Shown piece after piece: positions 52,501-59,425 of a stretch of DNA of 64,000 bases. Location: assembly GCA_016932785.1 (NCBI GenBank), contig JAFGCJ010000001.1, positions 1 to 64,000 of the forward strand, given 5' to 3'. Numbering within the stretch: position 1 is the first letter of the stretch; each line of letters begins with the position of its first letter. This stretch comes from Candidatus Dojkabacteria bacterium. Its GTDB lineage: Bacteria > Patescibacteria > Dojkabacteria > SC72 > JAFGCJ01. The notes under the pieces were generated by a model. That model saw nothing but the letters and a program-made list of their open reading frames with translations, was not told the origin of the DNA and made no database searches. A program made the translations under genes and the position numbers.

Positions 52501-53345
52501 TTCTCTTGCTGCTTCCGAAGAATAGCCGCTCGACCTTCTGGACTGTTGGTGCGAACAAATATCTCCTGATATATTTCAGGCAATGTAGCCACATATCTTT
52601 GCAATATAACCCCTAGAGCTTCATTTAGTTGTGCCAGTAATTCTAGGTTAGGGCGTGTTCCAAGTATTCTTGTTTGCTCGAGGAATAAAGCCTCGAGTGC
52701 TTGTCTAAAGCCATCTGGAGTTCCAGTTTCTCTTATGGCCCGAATCAATGGTTCTATTTGGTCTTGAAATTCTTCAGGTATCTCTGGTGGTGGTGTGTAG
52801 GTTTCTGGTTCTAGAGTGCCCTGTACTTCGAAATCTGGTGGGGCTTCCCTAGATTGAGATTCTTCGGGAGGGGTTGGAGGAAGAGAGTCTTCATCCGGTG
52901 CTGCTCCTTGGATACCACCAACCGCGGGAGCTGGAAGCTCAGGCTGTCCTGTAGGTTCTACCGGTGTGCCAGCTTTTGTTGCAGCAACCTCCTGTGGTGC
53001 GGGCTGTGGAGCGGGAGGTTCTGCATCATTAGGAGGACTTGTTGGAGTTGGGTCGTACAAAGGACCTACTCCAGGTTTGGGACTACTATCTTCAGTATTG
53101 CCAGCGCCTTTCTCTCCGGGTCCTATTTCTGTATCAACTTTTGAATCTCCTTCTCCACCTTGTCCCCATTTTTCACCGACCTTTTCGAGTGTTGGTGCCT
53201 CGTTTCGATAATATGCCTGTGCAGCATTTGCAATCTGTTCTTCTTGGCTACCTACGGGGTCAGGTGCATCTCCAGTACCTTGTCCGGTTCCTTCTGAAGT
53301 ATCTAAATCACCTTCTCCTGGTCCTCCTCTTGTTTCTGCTGACAT
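46557..53345 (-). CDS. Giant membrane-associated repeat protein (about 2262 residues)
   Basis: 2262 residues from ATG 53345 (a TTG at 53351 adds two). No signal peptide. The first 190 residues are proline/glutamate/glycine rich. Helical repeats of about 95 residues follow (for example SEREDLQELLRIANLLIEL, ARREDLDNLIRIANGLIF, AKSEALKEVVLQTNVVI, each leading into YFRQMREL- and LTDEQRQIMEQ-type helices). Near 990-1045 is a glycine/alanine-rich double membrane hairpin (TGAIAALAAGTVLATGG, LAGVAGGLLGGVI). An EF-hand-like DDGDGVLRGEEL lies near 1290. Three copies of a module of about 70 residues (GFRTRRQAARFAQRLVEAG near 1650; GFRSAEAAQAFETYLREKG near 1920; GFQTREDAVRFAQHLVDTG near 2050) are separated by proline/threonine/alanine-rich linkers. 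The role is unknown; the PP2C-FHA gene is directly downstream. Confidence 0.85.
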   Translation of the reverse strand: MSAETRGGPGEGDLDTSEGTGQGTGDAPDPVGSQEEQIANAAQAYYRNEAPTLEKVGEKWGQGGEGDSKVDTEIGPGEKGAGNTEDSSPKPGVGPLYDPTPTSPPNDAEPPAPQPAPQEVAATKAGTPVEPTGQPELPAPAVGGIQGAAPDEDSLPPTPPEESQSREAPPDFEVQGTLEPETYTPPPEIPEEFQDQIEPLIRAIRETGTPDGFRQALEALFLEQTRILGTRPNLELLAQLNEALGVILQRYVATLPEIYQEIFVRTNSPEGRAAILRKQQEKGPQTEVQAKEPEQPAEPEPRPIPDQYTETFEPLVEELERAETAEEFQRALESIYIEEIRAGVEPANIVTGATNQDRPQDLLARAISKRVYACFQEYPQFLEIPSYITRYRMEDLIEQAGGLPVPEAEDEDEAEAIDPDNFPENIRTIISEREDLQELLRIANLLIELGPETEERSAFETTAHEYFRQLRALRSAVPAQGQSPRDILTATTSIDQALTDTQTGEQREIMTRAYSEVYNESKPGPETGTTPKEGIDISDLSPEDREFLARREDLDNLIRIANGLIFTNQENLESFREQAFAYFRQMRELRPAETEEDIQAFGRVNSLINNAVEDSLTDEQRQIMEQVRDIVKEEPVQEVKTGTPPSDREHTVQVEDLSPEAQELIAKSEALKEVVLQTNVVITTSLDGDLDAFRVAARHFIEAGHRAEEETADEEAEIINEIARALNDAIEAVISEDEREILMQEAASVPEVAQGLVDSAKETVKANLEASNQLVDEQLKLMQLQDKLQDDPENTELQEAIRDQEEVIALVEGIIAVTDQNLDMLETAGVDIGEVTDEYWAEVIAQREAEGSHQAAGTGAGTQPGTATQPRAEDTTTAAQQPPRIDLGGIPAELIPAYEELGRVIERLEQAQAELVRREAELAEIDALVEGAPVPEPGEPAENPEAEAEEAAALARENAQRLREQIQVEEKEPVKGWKKFARGVVEFVTNIAGAWGVKTIVTGAIAALAAGTVLATGGGALLVATLAGVAGGLLGGVINSKVHHLFHPGEHVTWAENCVVSKFLGGILSFKNRLRNRLIDIFQIPQRMGDLATVYHAVRDIDLAQNPNLTLQNIEGLTDQQLLTAYRQLIVLRRTTEFRALNAIELENGFTNAEGNAVQNMEAINHLIQVIPEIISANNIDTAEITQAANAEITEAVAQARRAEMLNKMFKGAVVGGIFGAVSKVVQNLISTGDFLGRIRGETFAGVPKFEDALQDIEAVQQDYHQIQVDILKDNGVDQRVINRIFETIDDGDGVLRGEELAKVQALLGDDVIKTVTERTGEVVKVPSTGFSSYDELHLDNWDNPDLMKELDWGYGGKIHGLNVGTGEPGQFGGGMAIEDTFEKLHDAGVTLESLNQADGDGARAFNAILTGQMSVEDAIANPAFDLEVAGEVTKTAGTMTVEAFNNTMFGLAQEGYNCSTELDALAQAMAEAQREAALIAAQRSFLLASSQGSGNFYAALMRTGNNIVKGAFAATAAVAGQAVYAPDDTKDGDGRTQGRVGTRARAVARAARGDFDQQVRGQAEEREGEARPGIGQRAREAAREAGTRVRNAGRALAGRAVVEETAEPGAPVVPVIPLGAVGNATMARVATHAGQRATRFTEGEGDDEQTGFGFRTRRQAARFAQRLVEAGIVELDNPETLVQDSGNPAEGLDRAARREHNDRRYRVMFRRGEATVEPEEPAEPAPPAEPAAPRPQAGGTRTRRPGATAEMTQDLRDRIANLQTQIDEGREQAGRATAQLREQAARAARARTTGAGTVPVGETMRRVGRQPLTTAPVRPTTGTREPAGTEPATRPPARPAAPVPTATTTPQPTTTAAARETAQREAPTAQRPEHPLEAQIRASLREFNEKQTRWPDRGYTIGRDRRTSEGEIVGFRSAEAAQAFETYLREKGVIEEGAQTRVEDMGEPDKREVPDPATREKTRQRRYRLVVEEVATAEEPGTETAERELPNPNLPRIVVTENKEWRERFTKGDIRETIESYNGNIARGNYNGENLAGGGFQTREDAVRFAQHLVDTGAAEGEPSDWVNDLGPNVGDERVRYQVLYMKVISGERPTRPVVSEVTKREIPEYREEKQPKAEAEEKQEIPEDLFPEGEALLKAIENAETEEEAEAAYTAFYREYIPLSKRLDYNDADTLNAITELRLEFVHEKHPEFRKIGIRVYREVDTEFRTTFNGSPLDADENRSEAQAAPEEPPAEPSEPEAPPEEASPFDVAPEATQAV

Positions 53346-53364
53346 TTTCAAATTTTGTTAAATT

Positions 53365-53853
53365 TTAGGTTGTTACGTATTCACCTACAAGATTCCATTT
53401 TTCTTCGTCTATGTTTTGTAGGGTTTTGGTGCAATTTGAAATCCTGCTCTGATAGTCTTTCATCTGGTCGACGTTCCTGGCCTCCTTCATCAGTCTCATG
53501 TATTTCAGCCTTTTTGCTTCGTACTGTTCTTTTACCACGCGAGCCTTTACCTCGCGGTTTGCGTCAACAAATAAATCTTCGGCATTTGGCAGGGCCTCCC
53601 CTATTTCCTCAAGGAGTGCTTCAACGTTTTTGGTATTCGTAGGCGGATATTTTTCCATTAAATCTTCGAGCTGTTTTGGTTTGAGGCTTCTACCGACTTT
53701 CTCCTGCAGATAATATTCAAGTACCAACTTTTCGAGAAGTTCCATGTACTCGTCTTTTTCTTTCTGGTCGACTGCCGACATTCCGAGAAGTTTAAACAGG
53801 TCATACGCGAGAATTGATGAATCATCACTTTTGGAGAACTTGTAAAGCTGCAT
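53365..53853 (-). CDS. Small helical protein, first gene of the giant/PP2C operon
   Basis: 162 residues, charged and almost wholly helical, with coiled-coil-like stretches (QKEKDEYMELLEKLVLEYYLQEK; VVKEQYEAKRLKYMRLMKEARNVDQMKDYQSRIS). No membrane segment, signal peptide or known motif. Its stop is 19 nt before the giant gene's ATG, so the two are surely co-transcribed. It may be a binding partner or assembly factor of the giant protein, by position only. Confidence 0.7.
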   Translation of the reverse strand: MQLYKFSKSDDSSILAYDLFKLLGMSAVDQKEKDEYMELLEKLVLEYYLQEKVGRSLKPKQLEDLMEKYPPTNTKNVEALLEEIGEALPNAEDLFVDANREVKARVVKEQYEAKRLKYMRLMKEARNVDQMKDYQSRISNCTKTLQNIDEEKWNLVGEYVTT

Positions 53854-53991
53854 TTTTATATCAGTCGATAAATTATCACAGCACCCGCAATTATATCGCT
53901 ATAGGCCTTTGTTTGCAATGCTGTTACATTATAAAGTAAACCTTTTTGTTACATTTATGTCAAGAAGTTATCCACATTATTAAAAAAACTT

Positions 53992-54020
53992 GGTGTCAGG
54001 CATAGCCTATGCCTGACACC
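53992..54020. repeat. 29-nt perfect REP-like palindrome
   Basis: Arms GGTGTCAGGCATAG and CTATGCCTGACACC (14 bp each) around a single C. GTGTCAGGCA/TGCCTGACAC hairpins are typical of REP sequences of the RAYT type. It lies in the divergent gap between the 162-residue protein and the methyltransferase, 16 nt after a perfect DnaA-box match TTATCCACA (53968-53976). It could insulate the two divergent transcripts. Confidence 0.85.
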
Positions 54021-54060
54021 GGAGGTGATTTTTCGCGTCAAATAGTGTTATTATAAAATA

Positions 54061-54750
54061 ATGAAGAATATTCTTAATGAAAAACCGACTGATCCCCTGC
54101 ATGCGAGATACCTACATGCTTCCAGGTTTATTAAGAAATCTGACGTCAAAAATAAGAATATTCTGGACATCGGATGCGGGTTTGGCTGGTTTGAGGCTGA
54201 AGCCGATAGACGTGGAGCTTCAAAGATTTCGTCAATAGAGGTGACGGAGAAAGATCTTGAAACGGCGAGGAAATATCTTACTGATCACAAATTTCGGTTG
54301 CAAGCTGGTAGTGCGCTCGATCTTCCCTATTCGAATGAAGAATTTGATACTGTTGTTGCGTGGGAGGTTTTGGAGCACTTGCCGAGGGGAACTGAACAAA
54401 AAATGTTTACTGAGGTTAACCGCGTACTTAAAGGAAAAAGTGTTTTTTACCTCTCGACTCCGAGATTGAGTCTTTTTAGCAATATTCTCGACCCGGCCTG
54501 GTGGCTGATTGGCCATAGGCACTATTCTGTCGATTTCATTAAATCAATGGCAGAAATGACAGGCTTTAAGGTTGATGAACTCAGAATTATCGGTGGCTGG
54601 GGTACTATTCTCTGGTCACTGGATATGTATTTTTCCAAGTGGGTGCTTAGAAGAAGGCCTATTTTCAGCAAGAAAGTTTACGAGTGGACAGATAGCGAAT
54701 TTGAAAAAGATGGTTTTATGACAATTTATGCTAGACTAATTAAGAAGTAA
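54061..54750 (+). CDS. SAM-dependent methyltransferase
   Basis: 229 residues. Class I Rossmann fold with motif I ILDIGCGFGWFEAEA, motif II acidic SSIEVTE and the AWEVLEHLPRG stretch typical of Methyltransf_11/UbiE-like enzymes. The substrate is unknown. It is followed after 21 nt by a giant membrane protein and then a glycosyltransferase, so a surface polysaccharide or glycolipid substrate is the best guess. TATAAAATA just before the ATG may be a -10 element. Confidence 0.88.
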   Translation: MKNILNEKPTDPLHARYLHASRFIKKSDVKNKNILDIGCGFGWFEAEADRRGASKISSIEVTEKDLETARKYLTDHKFRLQAGSALDLPYSNEEFDTVVAWEVLEHLPRGTEQKMFTEVNRVLKGKSVFYLSTPRLSLFSNILDPAWWLIGHRHYSVDFIKSMAEMTGFKVDELRIIGGWGTILWSLDMYFSKWVLRRRPIFSKKVYEWTDSEFEKDGFMTIYARLIKK

Positions 54751-54771
54751 TTAAGTAATCATTAAATCACG

Positions 54772-57700
54772 GTGAGTAAAAAGCCCGCTTTCATAACATT
54801 TCTAAAGAATAACTGGCAAAAGATTTTTCTTTTGCTAATTCTGCTTGCCGCCATTGGATTGAATATAAATTGGGGTAAATTTTGTATTTCCAATGACAAT
54901 TATTCTCCTGAACTGGAGCCTTCAGTTACCATTGGCAGGAGCCTGATTTCGCCGGCATGGAGGGGTTATAGGGCTCTTGGCGTTCCGTCGGACAGCGAGC
55001 AGTCCGATTTATTCAGGTCAGGCATGTACTATGCCTGGCATATACTCCTTCCAAAGTGGGCCTTGGGTCAGCTATATGCGTTTTTCTGTCTTGCCCTCGG
55101 GGCACTCTTTTTCGGCAAATTGGCTGAAAAAATAACTAAAGACTATGGAGACGAGAAAATCGCCAAGCATGTTTATCTACTGGCTGGGGTGGTTTATCTG
55201 ACTACGCTGTGGACGGCGTGGGTTTATAGCTATGACATAATGGTTTATATTACCCAATTTGGGTTTCTTCCATTTCTGCTTCTTGCGTGTTACAACTTCA
55301 TTAAAAAATCGGATGTCGTTAATGCGCTTGTTCTTATGCTGGCAGGTTTTCTTATTAGCGCTTCGAGCCTTATTGCGACTGTTTTCATCGTTCAGTTAGG
55401 AGTTGTCTGTATATTCGCGCTTTTCTGGTCGTTTGTGTCAACTCGCAAGATTTATCTTTTTGTCACTAAGGCTTTTCTTACTATCATTGTATTCGTTTCT
55501 ACACAGCTTTTCTGGCTTGTTCCGTTTTTCCATTATGTGAGTTCAACCCAGTCCGATGTTGTCGAGTCGTATACAAATCGCTCTATAACAGCATCAACAA
55601 TTGAGCTTGAGAAGGCCTCTATGGACGGGTGGGACTCGGCGCGACTTTATACCAGACTTCTTGAGGTTCCTGATTCGAACTATGGGGATGAGAAGATGTT
55701 TGCTCCCTCAGATGATTATAGGGAAATAGAGTTTCTTAATGTAATTAGTTATTTGCCCTTATTTTTTTCAGTTGTGGGGTTAATATTTGTCTTATTTAAG
55801 AAGAAATTTGGCCTGTTGTTCTTTTGGGTATTGGCAATTGCGGCTTGGTTCTTGATTAAGAATCTGAATCCGCCATTTGGTGAGTTTTATGCATGGCTTC
55901 AGGATAATTTTGCAATATTCAGGCAGATTTTCCGGTGGCCTACATCGAAGTTTGGAGGTATTTATCTAATCGGTTTTGCCTTCACAGCAAGTATCGGAGC
56001 TGCATATTTATTTGAATTTATGTCATCGTTTTTCAAGAAAGGAGCAAATTTAATCTTCAGCGTACTTGTGGCGATAACAATTGGGCTTCAACTGGTTTTC
56101 GGGGCATTTGTGTTTGACGGAAATCTGGTACCAGATAGGGCTTGGGCAGATATTCCTGAATCCTACTATGAACTTCGTGATTATCTTGTTGCAAATAATC
56201 CGGACAAAAGACTCTACATAATGCCTCCGTCTAACACTGGTTACTTCAGGGAATATGACTGGAACTTTATTGGGTCAGGGTTTTTGCATTATATAGTTCC
56301 AAATCCAATAGCTGATTTGGCCATGGCTCTTGGTTCTGATGAAAGTGAAAAAGCCATGGATGAGCTGACTCTGGATTATTTTGCCGATCCTGTGGACTTT
56401 CGCACGAGGCTTGAGAACTATGATGTCGGTTACGTATTAGTAGATCGAAGTTTGATAAAAGGCCGATATGGCTATGAAATCGATTGGGATCTTGTAGAAC
56501 CGGCTTTGGGCTCAATGACGAAGGTCTGGGCTTCTGGTGATTTAGAGCTCTACGAAGTGCCTCAGAGCTCCAAAGAAAGGATGTACACGGAGCTGCATCC
56601 CGGTCACGATATGTATCTTAGCGACAAGGACTATTATGTTAAAGCAGAGCCTGAATATGGGGCGATCTATCCTGCCTTGGTTGATCTTAGCGGATTGGAG
56701 CCGGAGGGCGGTTTGCTAAGGGGATCCTTTATGTATGAAGGCAAAGATGCAGTGATGTCGGATAATCTTGATAGAATGGATATTTCTCAGCTTCCGACCA
56801 GGGTTTATGTTGATGAGTCGAGAGTTGTGGTTGAGCCTTCTCTTCCCAGTATTGGTGGTGTGAGTTCTATAGTGCCCTATATGGAGTATCCTTTAAGCAA
56901 CAAGTACGAAAATCTTGTCGTTGGAGATCAGGTAATTGCCATTTCTAGTATTATCGGAGATGAAATTTCTGTTGATACTTCGTATGGAGATATTAGTGCT
57001 GTTTACGGTCTGAAGGATGCCGATTTTACAGGGAAAGATTATCGGAGAAATCTTAAGGATGCAGATCCTGTCGACTGTTCTGGTGAAGATCTGAAAGATA
57101 TTGCTGAGGTTGAGTTCGAGGATTATGAACTGACACTCACTGCCCATGACGGAATCGGGTGTGTGGCAGCACAGCTTCCTAAAAAAACTGGCACATCTGT
57201 TGCGAAAGTTCAGATAGGTTGGAGTGCAGATGAGGGTACTCTTGTAGGATTTTGTTTGTGGTCGGAGAAGCGTGAGACATGCCTAAATAACGACAAGTTT
57301 CTCTACTCCAATGAAGGAGAGAACTATGTTGAAATGATTCTTCCGTCTGTTGTTGATCCTAACGAGGCGATGTCTGTAATTCTTTATGTTTTTGCAAAAG
57401 ACAGTAATACGCATAGTGCGGTATTTGACCGGGTTGAGGTACTACAAAATGAAAAACTTGATGCATTACTGTTGTTGGATAAAAGTAATGCTTTTGGATC
57501 GGTGAGTCTCTATGTTGAGAATGGGCAAAATATTGATGTTGAGATACCGGTTGTCCGTGGGAGGTCGTCATACAGACTAGGATCAGTGGATGGTTTTATC
57601 TGGGAACCCGTCTATGAGTCTGGTGATGAGGAATTGAATTTAACTGGATGCGAATACTGGTCTGATCCGCTTGGTATGCACCAGAAAACGTATGAGTGCA

Positions 57701-58452
57701 GTTTAACCCAATGGTCATCTATCTACCGTAATCCTATAAATCAAAACATGATGTGGTATTGGTATGGTGAAAACGATGTAGCGGTCCCTGCTTATTTAAA
57801 TCTCTCGTATGATAATGATGAGAGAAAATGGGTTGAAGAAGTGTTTGCTGACGGTGAGCTGGTGGGCGACAGATTGTTTTTCAAGACGAATCGCAAAGCC
57901 AAAAATCTTAGTTCAACAATGGAAACCACGGGTTTTGATACTCTGACTGAGAATATTCTCAAGGATATGGTGGTGCAGTCTGTACCGGATGGATGGGTTG
58001 ATTATGTATTTTCTGTAGACGGCACTAGCGAATATGGCGAGTGTGAGGCTGAGTCAATATCTGATTCCCCCTACTCTGCTGTGTACGCAGCTAAGGATGT
58101 CGATCCAGCCAAAGTTTTAAGTATTCCTCAGGCAACATCTGAGGGCTGGACGGCTTATGCTGTTGAGAATGCTGACGTAATGAGGTGGCTTCCGGAGCAG
58201 ATAAGAAGCTTTGTTTTTGTTGTTATTGGCAGCAAACTTCCGGACTCTTCGGATGTTACTCTTAGGGGTTGGAAACAGGGCTGGATTGTCCCCTCCTCTG
58301 AGATAGAGAATGGGAATAAGGATGTTGTTGTGATTTATAAACCGAATCTTTATGCCTACGCAGGAGGTCTGACTTCTCTAGTGGTTCTGGTTGGACTGTG
58401 TGTTGCTATTTATATTTATAAAAAGAAAACTGTTGGAAAATCAGCAAAGTAA
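54772..58452 (+). CDS. Giant polytopic membrane protein, GT-C/arabinofuranosyltransferase-like
   Basis: 1226 residues from a GTG. The N-terminal 480 residues hold about 11-12 membrane segments. The first extracytoplasmic loop (ISNDNYSPELEPSVTIGRSLISPAWRGYRALG) has an aspartate and the arrangement seen in large GT-C enzymes of the AftD/DUF3367 and YfhO type, which use lipid-linked sugars. About 700 extracytoplasmic residues rich in beta strand follow, and a final membrane segment (about 1193-1215) with a short basic tail. It probably acts in glycan assembly at the cell surface together with the flanking methyltransferase and glycosyltransferase. The exact family is tentative. Confidence 0.7.
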   Translation: MSKKPAFITFLKNNWQKIFLLLILLAAIGLNINWGKFCISNDNYSPELEPSVTIGRSLISPAWRGYRALGVPSDSEQSDLFRSGMYYAWHILLPKWALGQLYAFFCLALGALFFGKLAEKITKDYGDEKIAKHVYLLAGVVYLTTLWTAWVYSYDIMVYITQFGFLPFLLLACYNFIKKSDVVNALVLMLAGFLISASSLIATVFIVQLGVVCIFALFWSFVSTRKIYLFVTKAFLTIIVFVSTQLFWLVPFFHYVSSTQSDVVESYTNRSITASTIELEKASMDGWDSARLYTRLLEVPDSNYGDEKMFAPSDDYREIEFLNVISYLPLFFSVVGLIFVLFKKKFGLLFFWVLAIAAWFLIKNLNPPFGEFYAWLQDNFAIFRQIFRWPTSKFGGIYLIGFAFTASIGAAYLFEFMSSFFKKGANLIFSVLVAITIGLQLVFGAFVFDGNLVPDRAWADIPESYYELRDYLVANNPDKRLYIMPPSNTGYFREYDWNFIGSGFLHYIVPNPIADLAMALGSDESEKAMDELTLDYFADPVDFRTRLENYDVGYVLVDRSLIKGRYGYEIDWDLVEPALGSMTKVWASGDLELYEVPQSSKERMYTELHPGHDMYLSDKDYYVKAEPEYGAIYPALVDLSGLEPEGGLLRGSFMYEGKDAVMSDNLDRMDISQLPTRVYVDESRVVVEPSLPSIGGVSSIVPYMEYPLSNKYENLVVGDQVIAISSIIGDEISVDTSYGDISAVYGLKDADFTGKDYRRNLKDADPVDCSGEDLKDIAEVEFEDYELTLTAHDGIGCVAAQLPKKTGTSVAKVQIGWSADEGTLVGFCLWSEKRETCLNNDKFLYSNEGENYVEMILPSVVDPNEAMSVILYVFAKDSNTHSAVFDRVEVLQNEKLDALLLLDKSNAFGSVSLYVENGQNIDVEIPVVRGRSSYRLGSVDGFIWEPVYESGDEELNLTGCEYWSDPLGMHQKTYECSLTQWSSIYRNPINQNMMWYWYGENDVAVPAYLNLSYDNDERKWVEEVFADGELVGDRLFFKTNRKAKNLSSTMETTGFDTLTENILKDMVVQSVPDGWVDYVFSVDGTSEYGECEAESISDSPYSAVYAAKDVDPAKVLSIPQATSEGWTAYAVENADVMRWLPEQIRSFVFVVIGSKLPDSSDVTLRGWKQGWIVPSSEIENGNKDVVVIYKPNLYAYAGGLTSLVVLVGLCVAIYIYKKKTVGKSAK

Positions 58453-59290
58453 ACAAGACCATAGTAGCCCTTTGGTGTCTGTTATTATGCCTGTGCATAA
58501 TGGAGAGAAATACCTTAAGGAAGCGATCGAGAGTGTGCTATGTCAGACATACGCCAAGCTTGAGCTTATTGTAGTCGATGACGGCAGTGACGATGATACT
58601 CCTGCGGTTCTGGCTGAATTTGCAGAACGAGATGACCGAATTAAGGTAAAAATTGTTGAGAGACAAGGCCAGCTTGGAAAAGTTCTGAACATTGGAATTC
58701 GGATGAGCTCTGGTAAATATATTGCCCGTATGGATCATGACGATGTTATGTTACCAGGGAGACTTGAGAGACAGGTGAAATTTATGGAGGAGAATCCTGA
58801 TGTAGTTGCGGTTGGAGGACAGGTCGAGCTGATTGATTCCGACGGTGTTGCTACCGGAATCCGAAATTATGCTCTTGACGATGGAATGTTGAAGAAGAAT
58901 ATGTTTCTGTACAGCCCTTTCGCCCACCCTGCTGTTATACTTCGGAAAGATGTTCTGGAATCGGTTGGCCTATACCCTGAAGATGTAAAACGTGTTGAAG
59001 ATATTAAATTATGGTTCATTATTGGGAAGAAAGGGAAATTTGCGAACGTTCCTGAGGTTGTACTGAGATACAGGGTTGTTGAGGGGTCATGGTCGTTGGA
59101 GAATATTGTTGATCAGTTCAGACGCGTAGATGAGGTTCGGAAATGGGCTGTTAGTGAATTGAGTTATGAAGTTGGATTTTGGGTGAGGTTTTGGTGGTGG
59201 CTTCAGAGGGCTGGGATTAGGGTAATTGGTTTGTTACCGGCTAAGGTAGGTATGACTTTGTTTGAGGTATTTAGGAGATTTGTGAGGTAG
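58433..59290 (+). CDS. Family 2 glycosyltransferase
   Basis: About 285 residues from the TTG at 58433, overlapping the preceding gene by 20 nt; the frame is open to 58391. The GT-A fold is clear: PLVSVIMPVHNGEKYLKEAIESVL, ELIVVDDGSDDDT and the metal-binding MDHDD motif, followed by LERQVKFMEENPDVVAVGG. It transfers a sugar from a nucleotide-sugar donor to an unknown acceptor. A C-terminal amphipathic or hydrophobic stretch (WVRFWWWLQRAGIRVIGLLPAK) may attach it to the membrane. It is the last gene of the methyltransferase/GT-C operon. Confidence 0.92.
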   Translation: MENQQSKQDHSSPLVSVIMPVHNGEKYLKEAIESVLCQTYAKLELIVVDDGSDDDTPAVLAEFAERDDRIKVKIVERQGQLGKVLNIGIRMSSGKYIARMDHDDVMLPGRLERQVKFMEENPDVVAVGGQVELIDSDGVATGIRNYALDDGMLKKNMFLYSPFAHPAVILRKDVLESVGLYPEDVKRVEDIKLWFIIGKKGKFANVPEVVLRYRVVEGSWSLENIVDQFRRVDEVRKWAVSELSYEVGFWVRFWWWLQRAGIRVIGLLPAKVGMTLFEVFRRFVR

Positions 59291-59296
59291 AATTTC

Positions 59297-59334
59297 GTCC
59301 TTAAGGACTCGTCAGTAGAGCAAATTAAGCTCTA
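59297..59334 (+). terminator. Two small palindromes after the glycosyltransferase gene
   Basis: GTCCTTAAGGAC (59297-59308) is a perfect 12-bp palindrome, and TAGAGC/GCTCTA (59316-59321, 59329-59334) forms a hairpin with a 7-nt loop. They lie just past the stop codon and before the cassette's left end. No U-tract follows, so termination is only suggested. Confidence 0.35.
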
Positions 59335-59402
59335 GATTCTCTAGGCATAGGACTGTGTTAGGTTGTATTTTCCGGGTCCACCGGCGGTGGGCCTAGAGAA
59401 TC
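59335..59402. repeat. 68-nt nested inverted-repeat structure at the cassette left end
   Basis: GATTCTCTAGGC (59335-59346) and GCCTAGAGAATC (59391-59402) are perfect 12-bp inverted repeats. Inside lies a second palindrome CCACCGGCGGTGG (59378-59390). The structure sits just 3' of the minus-strand cassette gene (stop at 59426) and overlaps the cassette terminal repeat at 59342. It may be a terminator or a recombination site. Confidence 0.7.
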
Positions 59403-59425
59403 TTGAAACTGGTGGTTGGAGGGTG

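Noticed and set aside
46557..53345. Many plus-strand frames of 60-160 codons opposite the giant gene
   Set aside because: They are serine/cysteine/leucine-rich antisense shadows of the repeat-rich coding strand and lack starts with any signal.
14691..53853. Type VI or type VII secretion locus suggested by kinase, PP2C and FHA
   Set aside because: No sheath, baseplate, ClpV, EccC or WXG100 genes are present, so only the regulatory parts are shared.
37407..53976. DnaA-box matches (37407-37415, 53968-53976) as a replication origin
   Set aside because: Only isolated single boxes, a further one inside a glycosyltransferase gene near 61055, no cluster, and no dnaA or dnaN gene in the window.
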